NCBI RefSeq assembly: GCF_009727055.1
Contig: NC_052357.1
Location: 7,372,255 to 7,436,254, forward strand
Direction of reading: 5' to 3'
DNA: 64,000 nt
Origin: Benincasa hispida
Lineage: Eukaryota; Streptophyta; Magnoliopsida; Cucurbitales; Cucurbitaceae
The notes beneath the pieces were generated by a model, which ran no database searches, was not told where the DNA came from, and worked only from the letters and a program-made list of their open reading frames with translations. Position 1 is the stretch's first letter. Each line of letters begins with the position of its first letter. Positions 1 to 13,300 of the stretch are shown in pieces. The position numbers and the translations under genes are program-made.

Positions 1-868
1 GAGTAAATTTTAAGAATGATTGTATGAATGTTCTAAATTAAGAAATTTAAGAGTTAAATTCGGAAAAAGTCCTAATTAATATAAGAAAACTTAATTTTTG
101 TAACATATCTCCCCAGTATGTAATAATGCCAAGTAAGAATTACATACAAGAATTCAATGGAATCAAAGCGTCAATTATGCTCCATTAATTTCTATTCAAA
201 TTCAATCCAAGAACATTCAAAATGCAAAAAATTCAAGAAAATATACAAAAGAACTCAAGAAATTAAACCTAGACTTAAGATTTTCCAAGAAATATAATTA
301 CCTAGCCATAGAATTAAGAAGTCTTGAAAGAAATCCTTGAACAATTGATGTAATCCATGAATAATTTCACAAAGAAGACTTGTGAAATCGCAAGAAATCT
401 CTCAATACAAGAACAAATGCATGGAATTTCTCTCTAATTTTGATCTAAAACTATCTCTATCAACAAAGGTGTATTTTTCTCATTCTAATCTCTATGTTGA
501 AGATTTGGAAATTGAACAATTTGTATCAGATTATACGACCCTACGAATTGAGGAGTCCGACGTTGGCTCGCACAGGCGCGCGTGCACGCATTTTTATTTT
601 TCCGTCATTCTCTAGAGCGTTGCGCCGCTGCCATGTTTTGCAGCAAATAGTTGTGTTCTATCCTTCAACATTGAGCTAGCGTCAAGCTTAGTTGTGGAGG
701 GAGTGTTGCGACGCTCCAAGTATCGTTGAAGCTTGTTGATTTGTTTCTTTCAAGGGGCAAAGTGGTAAATCGTCATGGTTCTTCTTCTAAAGTGATTATT
801 TTCGTGTAGTTTAGCCCAATTCAGCTCCAAATTCTTCATGTTGACTCCATTTGTATTAGGAATGGAAT
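1..868 (-). repeat. Partial gypsy-type LTR, minus strand
   Basis: AT-rich non-coding stretch followed by a GC-richer part (about 550-720) with GCGTTGCGCCGC- and TTGCGACGCTCC-like words. The end near 820-850 (CCAATTCAGCTCCAAATT) resembles the corresponding part of the solo LTR at 32509-34043 (CCAATTAGCTCCAAATTG), both read on the same strand. I therefore take it as the remains of a related minus-strand LTR, cut at the left by the window edge and joined directly to protease sequence on the right, so the elements between have been lost. The short plus-strand ORFs here look random. The exact right boundary is not resolved. Confidence 0.45.
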
Positions 869-1278
869 TTATTGGAAAGATTAATTCACCAACTCTTAAC
901 AAAACATCTTCTACTATGCCTAGGGGTTAAATATAGGACCTATCAGCTAGTTGTATGCAAGCAATCATTTCTTGTAGGCCATTCAACTTAAGGTCTCCAT
1001 AAACATGAAAAGGTATGACATTTATCGAAGCACCTAGATCTAGCATAGCATGAACAATAATTCTATCTCCTATTTTGCATGACAAGATAAACATTCTCGG
1101 ATCTCTATATTTTTTGAGCATATCTTTTTTTAACAAAGCAAAGACATTCTTGCTAATAGTTACTCTCTCCTCTTCCTTCCCATTTCTTTTCTTAGTACAC
1201 AGATCTTTTAAAAATATAGCATACCTAGGTATTTGTTGAATAGCATTAAGCAAAGGGATGTTAATTTGTACATTTTTT
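869..1278 (-). pseudogene. Ty3/gypsy aspartic protease fragment
   Basis: Read on the minus strand the segment gives about 120 residues typical of the plant gypsy (Athila/Tat-like) gag-protease junction: a leader with IPLLNAIQQIPRYAIFLKDL, a basic stretch, then CKIGDRIIVHAMLDLGASIN, where D-L-G-A-S-I is the retropepsin active-site region (DLG in place of the usual DSG, normal for this clade). Downstream the reading continues with ADRSYI and GIVEDVLL. No reverse transcriptase follows; the sequence passes into LTR-like DNA. The 5' part is cut off at 1279 by the LTR of a copia element inserted in the opposite orientation. A dead fragment. Confidence 0.75.
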
Positions 1279-3170
1279 TGTTGTGGATGTCCTAAAACTC
1301 ACAATTTGTAGTTCATGTTAAACATTCTATTTATCAATAAATTATTATTGAGTAAATTATTCAATAAAGTTATTGATATTGCATTCTATTTAGAAAATCT
1401 AATAAACATATCATTAGCTATTGTATGAATACTTTAACTTTATGTGGTGACATAAGTAGAAACAAGTTATAGTATATAGCTTAAATGGTCTATAAGTATA
1501 TGGATGAAATTGGGTATCTCATCCTGGTAACACTATTGGATGCGGCTCATTTTGTATAACTGATACAAATAATGTGATTCACTAATCATTCATGTAGAGA
1601 CATGTGAGTGGGGGCATCCTATACAATAAGTTTGCATAAGACTGGACCTCGATATAGTCACTTTTCTTTATAACAACCGCTTACTGTTAAAACTGATTAT
1701 TTCAACTTAAATGATCTAAGGTAACTCAATCTTAATCTTGAGTTAACTATCTACTTCTATTTATTAAGGGATTATTCTTTTGATCTGCATAGGTGAGAGT
1801 AGTCTAACAACACTGCTCAATAAGCCTCCCATTTTGGGGATTAGACTGGATAGATAGTTGGGAACATAGTAATGCAAGATGGAATTCACTTCTACCCGAC
1901 TTAGGGTTAGCAGATAGGTTGTTCTCTTAAGTGTCGATGCCTAGTCTTAAATAATGGACCCCACCCTCTCTTGGTAGAGAGAGATATAATTTATAAAAGG
2001 TATTATAAATCAATTGTTCAATAGAGGGTCAATGGGAACTTAAGGTGCAAGATATATTTACAGGGGTGAAATGGTAATTTTGACCCAACTATAAATATGA
2101 ACTACCTGTGAAGGATCGACTTATTGATTATGGTCGAAATGGATAGAAATATAACTACAATGAGGAGAGTGCAACTATCGAGCTATAGTGGTGTGCCTTG
2201 ATAGTTAACGAATAGTAATTAATTCGGTTTTAAAGAGTTTAACTGATTAATTGGAAATCGTTGGAGCTCATGATCTGTATGTCCATTAGGTCCCTCTACT
2301 AGCTCATAAATTGGAATAGCGAATTGAGTATTAATTGGATGGATTTTGGAATTAGGGTTATGAATTTGAAAATGTTCAAATTCAATTTTTAGGGTTTCAA
2401 ATGATTGTATTTGATACAATTAAATAGTTTAATTTAGTTAAAATTAAACGAAATTGGAGAATCAATTAATATTTAAATTATGATTTAAATATGAAATTGA
2501 ATCATATTTGTGGAATTGATATTTTATTAATTTAATATTAAGATACTAAATTAATAAATTTTAATTAAAAAGTTTAATTATAAAATTGAAAATTGAAAAT
2601 AGTTTTATTAATTATTAATTTTGAATTAATTATATAAAACTAATTATTAAATAAAATCATTTTATTTAATTATAAAATTGATTTTAGGGTTAGTGGATTT
2701 TTCCAATTTTTGGGAAAAATTCACTATCTCTTAGGTGGTTTGTCACCCAATTCCACCTCCAATTTGAAATCAGCTCCAAGTAGGAGCTGCTCTCCATGCA
2801 AGCCACTGTCCTCACATGAAAATAGGTTATATAATGAATCTTCATGCATGGATTTGATAGAGATTTGTTGGAAATTTGACTGAAGTGCTGGAATTCTGAA
2901 AACTCTAAAAAACCCATCCAAATCCCTCTCCAATTCAGCTTAATCAGAGTGTTTCCACCACACATTCCTTCTTGAGCATAATGAAAAGACCTTGGTGGTG
3001 GTCTTGTTGAAATATCAAGCTCAATCTTGGAGATTAAGTCTTCAAAGGTAAAGTTTGCTTCAAACCCTCTATGAATATTATTTGAATAGCATGTTTAAAA
3101 CTCAAATTAAGAGTAGTTAGAGTGCTTATTAATTCTGATTTATTCCATTGCATGTTATATTACTCCTTCA
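1279..3170 (+). repeat. Copia LTR (family A), 5' LTR
   Basis: Starts TGTTGTGGATGTCC and ends TTCA. A tRNA-iMet-type primer-binding site follows three bases later, so this is the 5' LTR of the element whose gag lies at 5153. At 1.9 kb it is long for a copia LTR. The same LTR type (family A: TGTTGGG..TTTATGTCCTA start, a conserved middle with AGTGCAACTA, an AT-rich block, and an end near GAGTGCTTATTAATTCTGAT) recurs at 10333, 11960, 17717, 21246, 25261, 27542 and 57877, and in truncated form at 23976. It inserted into a minus-strand gypsy protease. No matching right flank is visible. Confidence 0.85.
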
Positions 3171-3172
3171 AT

Positions 3173-3184
3173 TGGTATCAGAGC
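3173..3184 (+). other. Primer-binding site (tRNA-iMet type)
   Basis: TGGTATCAGAGC directly downstream of the LTR end is the standard plant copia primer site complementary to the 3' end of initiator tRNA-Met. It fixes the LTR as a 5' LTR and the element as plus strand. Confidence 0.9.
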
Positions 3185-5152
3185 ATGATTTAAGCACTCA
3201 ATTATCCTTAATTTGTGTTTGATGGGTGAATTTCTAAGCATGTTTGAGTATGTGATTGATATGGTTTAAATTCAACTTTGACATTAGAATTCTCTTTGAT
3301 TTTCAAGTTAAATTTGTAATTGGCTCTCGTTTGATGAGCTTATATGTGTGCTCTAGAGTCTATAATTTATTTGTAGTCATTAGAGTCCGAATTTTGCTGT
3401 AATTTGAAGATTGAAGCAAGCATGTTCGAGCAGAAAACTAAAGTTGAGCCTTCTGCCCAGGAGCATCACGGCGTTGTTCATCAAGCGTTGCAACGCCACA
3501 GGCTCGTTGATGAACAACGTTGCAACGCTGGGATGCAGTGTCGTGCACTGTTTATCCCAAGGGTTTTTACTTCATGCGCTGCCTGGCCGGTTCGTGGGTT
3601 GAAGAAATCGGTTCGACAGGTTCTCCTCCAAACCAGTGCGGTTCAACTTCCTTTGGTGCATTGGTGGTCTAATTCAGGCAGTTTGGGTCGGTTCGAGCAG
3701 TTCTTCATCAAATTAAAGTTGTTCTTGAGCCATTTTGTAATAATCTAGCTTATTTGTTTGCTTAGAAAGCCAAAGTTGAACCATATTAGTGTTATTTAAT
3801 TATTTTATGCATATGATGTGTATTATTTTTTTGAATTAAATATGTTTGTGCATAAAGTATGCCATTTTAGATTTAAAACCCTACCATAGTTAAACATGTT
3901 ACATCATTATTGTATGTTATAAAGTAGTTATAATATATAGTATGCATGCTTTAGGGTTTGTTAAAAATTGATATAATTGTTATGTTATTTTTTTGCCTTT
4001 GAAGCATGTTATGGTTGGTTTAAACCATGTTTATTTTATAAGTTTGTTATAAAATGAAATTAGACTGTAAAATCTATAACAAAAATACACAGCATGCTCA
4101 CTTATGTTAACAACTAGTTTTAACTGTTAAAATAGATTGTTACCTTATAAAATTTGGTTACAAACTCAAATCGATTCATAAACCTGTCTAAGGCTGGGGG
4201 TACTTAAGTTGACGGTATACGTAACACCTCCTACCTGGGGATTATGACTGAAAAATTGAGCATTGTTAACTGATTTTATGAGCTTGCATGAACGGTGTGA
4301 GGTTTAAAACTGGTTTAAACACATAGACATTGTAGGTTAATATCCAAATATAAACGTTATACTTGAATAAAATCACATAGACTTAGATTCTTCTTAATTA
4401 GCCGTAATAAAACCTAAGTAAATGGATACCCAAACATTTAGAACACTTCAATAGGAGATTAATAATATTGATATAAAGTCAATAGCTCTCACGTCCCCAA
4501 GAGTTCACACCGTGAGATCCATGCTCGGCTTTGTGTCGTTTTTACCGTGACTACTCCATACAGAAAGTGTTTGCGTGGGTCAATAACAAAGAGAACGGGG
4601 AAAGTAGTTCATGGTAAGTGGATGAAGGAAATGTGCCAACATTTTCCTATGGTCTTCTCCATTAGTTTGAACCGTGAGATTCCTATGTTACACATGTTGT
4701 CGTTTTTAGGTGGCACTAGCTAGTCGTTAACCACGACGATCCCCACAAAGAGTTGTAACATAGGATTCGGAACAACCCAAGCTTCAGAAATGAAGAGTCT
4801 TATAGTTCAATCTTGGATATTGTCTTTATCGCGGGGACATATTCATACTGTTCTATAAAGTCTGAAAATGGCAGGCACACTTACAAGAATTACTAATTAT
4901 TAGTAAAGATCTTGACCGAAAATGATAACCAAAAGAACTATAGGAATAAAGAGTTATTCTGACATAGTATTTAGTCAGGATTGTTTTGCTTCAGTGAAGG
5001 AATTTTTTGACTGCCCCTTGATAGTAATTATTCTAAATCACTAAAGTATCGTTGCAAATAATTAAAGATTTTTGGATACTTCGTTGTTTTTTTTTGCTAA
5101 AATTGGATTTAGATGCATAAGATTAATAGAATTTATTAAAAAAATTTCAACA
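3185..5152 (+). other. Copia 5' leader, untranslated
   Basis: Nearly 2 kb between primer site and the gag ATG at 5153. It contains a perfect 13-base inverted repeat (3472-3484 and 3507-3519) with GTTGCAAC words inside and just after it. Two segments resemble each other loosely around 4500-4590 and 4665-4740 (CCGTGAGAT then TGTCGTTTTTA). The ORF at 3404-3748 lies in this leader, has no family resemblance I recognise and is probably chance. Confidence 0.6.
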
Positions 5153-5860
5153 ATGTCAAATTCAATTATACAATTGCTCGCTTCCAATAAGTTTAATGGA
5201 GAAGGATATGCAAATTGGAAATCTAACATTAATATGAAATTAGTTATGGATGACTTGAGGTTTGTGTTGACGGAGAAATGTCCTTCGATTCCCAGTACAA
5301 CAACGAACTGAAATGTTCGGGACATCTATGATCGATGGGTTAGGGCTAACGAAAAAGCCAGGACTTATATCTTAGCAATTATATCTGGCATACCTAATAA
5401 GAAACATGAGGTAATGCCTACTGCCCGTGATAATGGTGTCACTCCAAGAGATGTTCGGGCAGCCGTCATCCTCTTTTCAACATGAAGCCATTAAGTATAT
5501 TTATAGTACTTGCATGAAAGATGGTACCAACGTTAGAGAACACGTTCGGTCCATTTTAATATTGTCGAGGCTCATGGGGCGATGCTAAATGAAATCAGTC
5601 AAGTTAGTATGATATTAGAATCTTTTCCGAAGAGTTATCTACCTTTCAGAACCAATGTTGTTATGGACAAAATTACTTACAATTTGACTACACTGTTGAA
5701 CGAACTACAGACATATCAGTCTATGATGAAACTTAAAGAAGGTAAAGTAAATGTTATTTCACGACCTAAAAAGTTTCTAAAGGGTTTTATGTCTGAAATA
5801 AAGCCGCTGATAAAAAGAAGTTTGTTCCCTCTTCTTCAAAAGACAAGGTTGTATATATGA
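5153..5860 (+). pseudogene. Copia gag, broken
   Basis: The ATG at 5153 opens MSNSIIQLLASNKFNGEGYA followed by NWKSNINMKLVMDDLRFVL, the classic N-terminus of plant copia Gag (UBN2/DUF4219-like). An in-frame TGA at 5309 ends the first stretch, after which NVRDIYDRWVRANEKARTYI continues in the same frame. A frameshift near 5470 moves the reading, and 5582-5860 resumes with EISQVSMILESFPKSYLPFR and a C-terminal helix region. Gag packages element RNA in virus-like particles; this copy cannot make it. Confidence 0.85.
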
Positions 5861-7560
5861 AGAAGAATAGTAAAGGGAATAAAAAAAAAACCACTGCAAA
5901 GAAGAACAAAAACAAAAACAAAGCTCCCAAAGGGAAGTGTTTCCATTGTGGAGAGGATGTGCACTGGAAGCGTAACTGCCTAAAATATTTAGTAGAAAAG
6001 AAAGCGGAAAAGGCGAACCAAGGTAAATCAGATTTACTAGTATTTGAAACATGTCTACTGGAGAATACTCACCTAACCTGGATATTGGATTCAGGTGCCA
6101 CTAATCATGTTTGCAGTTTTCTATATGAAATAGTTCTTGGAGACAACTTTCTTAATAAGAAATGACTTTCAAAGTGGGAATGAGAGAAGTCATTTCGGCT
6201 TATGCAGTGGGAGATGTCAAGTTATTTTTTGGAGAATCTTTCATCTTACTTAGAAATGTATATTATGTACCTAAGATGAAAAGAAACTTAATCTCCATTT
6301 CCTGTCTGCTAGAAAATGTGTACAGAATATCTTTTGAATCTAATGAAGTATTTGTTTTTTCAAAAGGTGTTCATATTTGTTCTGCAAGACTCGAAAATGA
6401 GTTGTATATATTAAAGTCAATTGAAACAAAGACCATTCTAAATATAAAGATGTTTAAAATGGTTGAGACTCAAAATAAAAGACGGAAAAATTCTCTTAAT
6501 GCCTATCTTTGGCACCTCAGACTTGATCACATTAATCTCAATAAGGTTGAGAGATTGGTTAAAAATGGTCATCTAAGTTAGTTAGAAGATAGTTTTTTAC
6601 CTCCATGTGAATCATGTCTTGAGGGAAAAATGACAAAAAGATCTTTTTTCTGAAAAAGGTCTTCATGCCAAAGAACCTCCCGTACTTATACATTCAGACC
6701 TATGTGGTCCGATGAGTGTAAAAGCACGAGGAGGCTATCAGTATTTTGTCAGTTTTATTGATGATTGTTCGAGATATGGCTACATTTACTTAATAAGTCA
6801 CAAGTCTTAAACTCTTGAAAAGTTCAAAGAATTTGAGATCGAGACAGAAAATCTTTTAAGTAAAAGAATTAAAATACTTTGATCTGACCGAGGTGATGAG
6901 TATATGGATTTACAATTCCAAAACTATCTAGTAGATCATGGAATTCAATCCCAACTCATAGCACCTGGAACACCACAACAAAACGGTGTTCCAGAAAGGA
7001 GAAGTCGAACCTTGTTAGACATGGTTTGATCAATGATGAGTTATGCTCAATTACCTCAATCTTTTTAGGAGTATGTAGTACAGCCTGCAGTCTATATTCT
7101 AAATGGTGTTCCTTCAAAAAGTGTTTCAGAAACATCGCATGAATTATGAAAAGGACTCAAAACTAGTTTACGTCATTTCCATATCTGGGATTGTCCGACA
7201 CACGTGTTGGTACAAAATCCTAAGAAACTGGAAACACGTTCGAATTTATGCCTTTTTGTAGGATACTTTAAAGAAACAAAAGGAGGACTATTCTATGATC
7301 CCCAAGAAGACAAAGTGTTTGTATCGACAATGAAACATTCTTAGAAGAAGATCATGTTAAAAATCAACCTAGCAGTAAACTAATATTACAAGAATGACCA
7401 AAGATGCTACAAAAAAATCAACAAGAGTTGTTAATCAAGCTGGTTCATCAACAACTATTGTTGCCCTGTCACGTTCTTCTTAAGAGTTGAGTCTGCCTTG
7501 ACGTAGTGGGAAGGCTATTCAGAAACCTAAACGCTATATGGGTTTGACAGAAACTCGAAA
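5857..7560 (+). pseudogene. Copia pol: zinc knuckle, protease, integrase
   Basis: Domain order fits copia pol. A lysine-rich tail leads to the CCHC knuckle (CFHCGEDVHWKRNC, 5938-5979), then the protease active site WILDSGATNHVC (about 6079), the GAG-pre-integrase segment WHLRLDHINLNKVERL (about 6511), and the integrase core. All three integrase acidic residues are still readable: Asp in HSDLCGP (6697), Asp in SDRGDEY (6886) and Glu in GVPERRS (6994), giving D-x35-E spacing between the last two. Stops at 6579, about 6808, 6882 and 7027, plus frameshifts, kill the frame. The reading fades at about 7500-7560 in the integrase-RT linker (PRRSGKAIQKPKRYMGLTET). RT and RNase H are absent; chromovirus sequence follows. 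Confidence 0.85.
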
Positions 7561-7629
7561 TGTTGAATATTCAGCAGCCTTTGATCTGATCGAGAGGGTT
7601 GATGGACCATCAACACGTAGGAGAAATTG

Positions 7630-9153
7630 AAATAGGAATTGTGATCTCAGTTCTTTCTTGAAAATGCTCAAATTTTGGCAAGACGTAAGCTACAAGAATA
7701 GAAACATACTGGCACTATTAGGGACTTTGTGAAACAATTTTTGGGGCCGATGTTGGACATAAGAGATATATTTGAAAAATATAAAGTTTTTTGTTTTTTT
7801 CGAAGGTTTGGAATCGTGGGCAAAAACAAAATTATATGAACAGAAAGTACAGGATCTCCCAGCCGTGTACATAGTGGTCGAACAATTGTTTAACTTAACT
7901 GATGAATTTCAAGAAATGAGACGACACTCGAGATCCCCAACTAGAGAGATTAAGAGAAACTGCTCGAGCCCATTGAGAAATAGTGAGGGGGGACAGAGAC
8001 ACCAGTGGGGATGGTAAACCACTTCAACAAAATACTGGAAATACGTGGCAGGGGCCAAATCAGCAAAACTTTTATCACCCTCCATTCTGTTATATATATA
8101 AAGGGCAGCATAAGGAAAGAGAATGATCGAAACAAGCAGCCTTTAACGCCTTTCAAGCCTCATTAGCCGCAAAATCGAAAGGAAAAGTTGTTCATACAGT
8201 GGACGAGAGTATACAAGTAGATGAAGATGAAACCCTACGAGTTAAGACCATAGATCAACCAAGAATACCATGGTTGACTCTCGAGCCACCCATAACTTTA
8301 TGCCCGAAATAAAAACCAGACGGTTGAATCTCTATTGGGAAGGAGTTGCAGGAAAAATGAAAGTAGTGAACTACGCGGCCTTGCCTATAACAGGAATGGT
8401 AAAGAGAATAGTCGTAAAGTTGGGGGATTGGAGTGGCCCTGCCGATGTCATGATCATTAAGATAGATGAATTTGACGTGGTGTTAGAGATGGATTTATTA
8501 CTTGAGCATAAGGTAATACCGATACCCCTCGCCAAATCCTTAGTGATCACAGGGTTTACACCTATCGTTGTGCATGCCAGGATCAAACAGCCGAATGGGA
8601 TAAAGATGATCTCAGCCCCACGGTTGGAGAGGGACCTTACCCATGAGTTAATTGAAACCATGGAAAGCAAAGCCCCTCAAGACATTCTGTGTGTCTTGGA
8701 AAAGTGTCGCATTGTCGAGTCGGATAGCTTACACAAGTCTCGGCCTCCAAAGAGAAGGAAAAGAAAGTCCAGACACCGAGAGTTCCTACCAGGGGACAAA
8801 GTTCATGTATGTTTACCCCCAAAATAGTTTTGATTGCAAGGCCAAAAAGAACGTCGCCTTGTAAGGAACTATGAAAAACCAATGGAAATAATAAAAAAAA
8901 AGTTGGGAAAGCCTCTTATCGGGTGCAATTATTGTCGTGGGTGGAGATTCATCATGTCATCCACGTAAGTAATTTGAAACCTTATCACCTCAACCATACT
9001 GATGAACGATGTAGTGTTGTGACATGTCCACTTGCCACGACGAAGATAGTGATAGAGGAAGAAGTTGATAAGAGACTTACTGGAAGAAGCAACAGAGTTA
9101 GAAGACTAGGACAAAGTTATGAAGATTTCTTGGAGAGGTGGAACAACTTCTAA
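7630..9153 (+). pseudogene. Ty3 chromovirus with RT-integrase deleted
   Basis: Gypsy gag starts near 7630 (DFVKQF..LMLDI region, then FFEGLESWAKTKLYEQKVQD at about 7800). The protease follows at about 8270 (VDSRATHNFMPEIKTRRLNL; the usual DSGATH is changed to DSRATH, losing the catalytic-loop Gly). The protease-RT linker (about 8690-8760) then jumps straight to the C-terminal region next to the chromodomain: REFLPGDKVHV at 8780 and WVEIHHVIHVSNLKPYHLNH at about 8938. RT, RNase H and the integrase core are missing, so about 3 kb was deleted near 8765. The sequence abuts copia integrase on the left and its own 3' LTR on the right. Confidence 0.8.
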
Positions 9154-9257
9154 GAAAGAAAAGTCAATTGGGAGTGAACAAAAGACCTCAAGGCAACTGC
9201 TCAACAAATTGCTGAGTTCGAGTAGAGTCGGTGGGCAAAGATAACAACCAATTGAGT

Positions 9258-9694
9258 AGGGGAGAATGTCACGGTCATGCTTGTCCAGAATGAGTTGCCC
9301 ATTGCCGTATGTGCACCCTTTACCTTTTTTTACCATACTTCCATCCTATGTATTTCATTTTGCTAGTTAGTTTACTTTTTATGTATTATTTTTAGTGTAT
9401 GGCCGCTCCCCCGTTTCCATATGCAAGGGTATCGAATGTCTTTTTGTTCAGAATGCACTATGTGGGGGTATGACTAGTTGTCTTATCTTCACATCCGAGA
9501 GTTGTATGCTATAAAGTATTATTGACCCTTTTATTTCTTTCTAGCTATATGAATAATCTTCAATGCTCAATCATGCTTTCAAACGTTTGCGAAAACCTTT
9601 TTCTCTTAACCCATTTTCTAAAATATTTTCTCAAGAATGAGGGTATCAGCTATTTATATTTTAGGTTAGAGGTTGCGAGAGTGCTATTGTGACA
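9258..9694 (+). repeat. Chromovirus polypurine tract and 3' LTR
   Basis: AGGGGAGAA (9258-9266) is the polypurine tract. The LTR begins TGTCACGG at 9267 and ends GTGACA at 9694, giving six-base inverted termini TGTCAC/GTGACA and a length of 428 bp. The next five bases are CATTG; the partner target duplication on the left is lost with the 5' part of the element. Confidence 0.75.
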
Positions 9695-10332
9695 CATTGC
9701 GTCTACAAATATACATTGACCAAAATGTATATTTGTTTTAGGTTTAAATACTATTTTGATCCCTAAACTTTAAGATTTATTCTATTTTAGTCTCTAAACT
9801 ATTAAAATTTTTATTTTAGTCCCTAAACTTTGAAAAAATGTTCATACTAGTCCTTACTGTTAATTTTCTGTTAAAAACTTAAGGGAATGATGATTTGACA
9901 TTTTTCCTTAGATATTAGGCATCCATGTCAAATAACAAGTTGGGTATTCAATTAAATCTGCAAAAATATGAAAACCCATCACCAGAAAGCCTTATGGCTT
10001 CAATTAGATGAGAAGGAAGTTGGAAAAAAAAAGGCGGAAAAAACTTGAAAAAAAATTGCAATTTGCACAAAAATGGCAGAAATAGCTTGTGAGATGCACA
10101 ATTTTCTAACATTAATGGCAAATTACAAGCTATAAATCTTTATATTATTTTCACCACTTTGTTTTTCTTTTCGAGATTTATTTTCTCTGTTCTTCTTTAG
10201 TCTTTTCCAGTTCGCACTTAAAGAGGAAGTGATGGTCGACAAACAATATTGTAGTCGTGAGATTGAGAACAAACATTATCTTAAATATAAATCAAAGAAG
10301 AATAAAGATAGATAGATTGAGCACATTGTAGA

Positions 10333-13300
10333 TGTAAAAGCCCTAACGCAGCGAAATAATCAAGACTTAACTCGAAATCAATTAAAAATTCAAAATACCA
10401 ATACACTAGGAAAATTACAAAATAGAAAAGGGGGAGATCTAGAATCTTAATATACTGTAAAATTAGGTTAACATGCATTAAAAATAGGAGTTCAATCCTA
10501 CAGAGAAACGAAAAAATTCCTTACTTTCGTCGACGACTCGAATGAAAAACACCAATTCCTTTGGGACGGATTTCACGAACACCACCAATTGGAAACCTCC
10601 CTATTCTCTGAGAATTTTGGTATTGGTTTGTGGGAACCAATCTCTTATTTGAGAAGAAAATGAGAGAATTTCCAGAGAATTTTTTTTCCAGAATAGCTTT
10701 GTAAAAGAGACATCACAAGTTACATGTATATCAACTAATGGAGAGGGAGGAAACGTGGGAGCTATCCCACGTTTTAGATAACCCCCTACGTGGGAGTTAT
10801 TATTTGATTTAATAAAAGTCAAATAACTCATTTAATTAATTGATTTAAAATAATTAATAATTAATTAAATCATTAATTATTGATTTCACTTAAATTATAT
10901 TTAAATGAAACATTTCTCACATAATCTATAGTTTTAATTCAACTAATTAAATCAAATCAAATCAAATCAAATCAGATTAATAGTTAATTAATTAATTATC
11001 AAATATTTAATTTAGCCTACATTTAAATCATATTCAATTTTATTTCTCCCATAACCTATAGTTTTAATATACATCTAATATGTATTAATTTTAACCTATA
11101 GTTTTAATATGTATCAAATTCATATTAAAATAATATTTTAACTCTTTCAATATTTAATTCTCCCATAAATTAATTTTGAATTATATCCAAAATTAAGTTT
11201 ATATTATAAAGTTTAATTAAAATATAAACTTTATATTATAATGTATCATTATACATTATACTATTTCACTAAGTGAATTCAAACATTTCAAACTCTATTC
11301 AAGAATAATTACCTCAATTCCCTTTATGAGCTAGGAATGGGACCTTACGAACCTACAGATCAGAAGCCCCAATGATATGAGATTAATTGGATAAACTCAT
11401 TAATCTCATTAATCAATATTCATTAACTATGGGTACACTCCACTAAAGACCTACAACTGCACTTTTCTCACTGCAAATATATTTTTGTGCCCACGAATAT
11501 AGACCAATAACAACAAGTTAGTCCTTTACGAATGTCCGTAACACCAGCTTGGTGGAAATTAGCATTTTACCCTTGGGTTACTTCTCTATCCTTAAGTACC
11601 AGTGTTCCTCTAATGAACAACTTGTTTGTAGTTCAACCATAAACAAAAATCCCTCTCGGGCCAGTGAAAGGGTAGGGTATTTTGTTCAAGTCCCGTAGAC
11701 ACCACTTAAAGGAACACTCATCTACTTATCCTATTATCCGGAAGGAGTGAAATTCATCTTGTATTATTATATTCCCAGCTTCCCACTTAGCCTTGTCCCC
11801 AAAAGGGTGGGCATATTGAGTCGGAGAACTAGCTACTCTCACCCCTACAAATCGAAGGACAATCCCTCATGAACAAGAGTTCATAATAGACTTAGAATTA
11901 AAACTACGTTGTTTAGGTCATCCTATTGTAATGGAAACCTAACTAGTCAATGGAGCTATTGTTGGGAATGTCCTAAACTCGCAGTTCGTAAATATTATTA
12001 ACATATTCTATTTTTCAATAAAAGTATTATTGAGTATTTTATTCAATAAATTGTTATTGATATTGCAATCTATTATAAAAATCCAATAAACGAATCCATG
12101 ACAATAATATGAATACTTTAACTTTATGTGGTGATATAAAAGAGGATCAAGTTTTAGTATATAGCCAAAATGATCTATAAGTATATGGATGAGATTGGGT
12201 ACCTTATCCTGGTAACACTATTGGATGCAGCCCATTTTGTATGTTGATACAAATGACGTGATCCCCAAATCATTCATGTTGAAACATGTGAGTTGAGGAA
12301 TCCTATGCAATGAGTTTGCATAAGACCAGACCTTGAAATAATAATTTTTCTTTATAATGACCATTTATTGTTAAAACTGGCTATTTCAAACTCATTGACA
12401 AAGGGTAACTTGATCTCAATCCTAAGCTAACCATGAACTTCTATTTATTCGAGATTATCCTTTGATCTGCATATGTGAGAGTAGTCAAACAGCATTGCTC
12501 AATAAATCTCACATTTTGGAGTAAGACTAGATAGATAGTTGGGGACATAGTTCTGCAAGATGAAATTCACTCCTACACCGACTTAGGGTTAGCAAATAGG
12601 TTGTTCTCTTAAGTGTTGATTCCTGGTCTTGAACAATGAGGCCTAACATCTCGTGATCGAGAGCGACATGGTTTATAAGTTGAACTTTAAACCAATTGTT
12701 CAAATGGAAGATCAGTGGGAGCTTAAGGAGTAAGATGTATTTACAGGGGTAAAACGATAACTTTGACCTGGCTGTAAATGCGAACGACCTGCGAAAGATC
12801 GACTTACTAATTATGGTTAAAAATGGATAGAAATATATCTACAGTGAGGAGAGTGCAACTATCGAACTATAGTGGTGTATCTCGATAGTTGACAAATAGT
12901 GACTAATTTGGTTTAAAGAGTTTAGCCAATTAATCTCAAATCGTTGGAGCTCATGGTTTGTAGGTCCACAAGGTCCCTCTACTAACTCATAATTTATATC
13001 TTGGATTAATGAATTGAACCGATTTGAAATGTTGAGATTCAAAATTAAGATTTTGAACTTGAAGTGTTCAAATTCAATTTGGTTTTTTTAATTAATTGTA
13101 TTTAATGCAATTAAAACGTTTGATTTTATTGAAATTAAACGAAATTAAAGAGTTCAAAAATATTTAAATAATGATTTAAATATTTGATGAGGTGAAATAT
13201 AATATTTAATTTTGATATTAAATTTAATTAATTAAATCGGTTTAATTAATTATCCAATTTTATTCAAATATTGAAATGGTTCAAATTGGTAATTTGATTA

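Noticed and set aside
3404..3748. 114-residue plus-strand ORF in the copia leader
   Set aside because: It lies between primer site and gag, contains the hairpin repeats, and shows no family motif; an overlapping frame is also open, as expected for GC-richer non-coding DNA.
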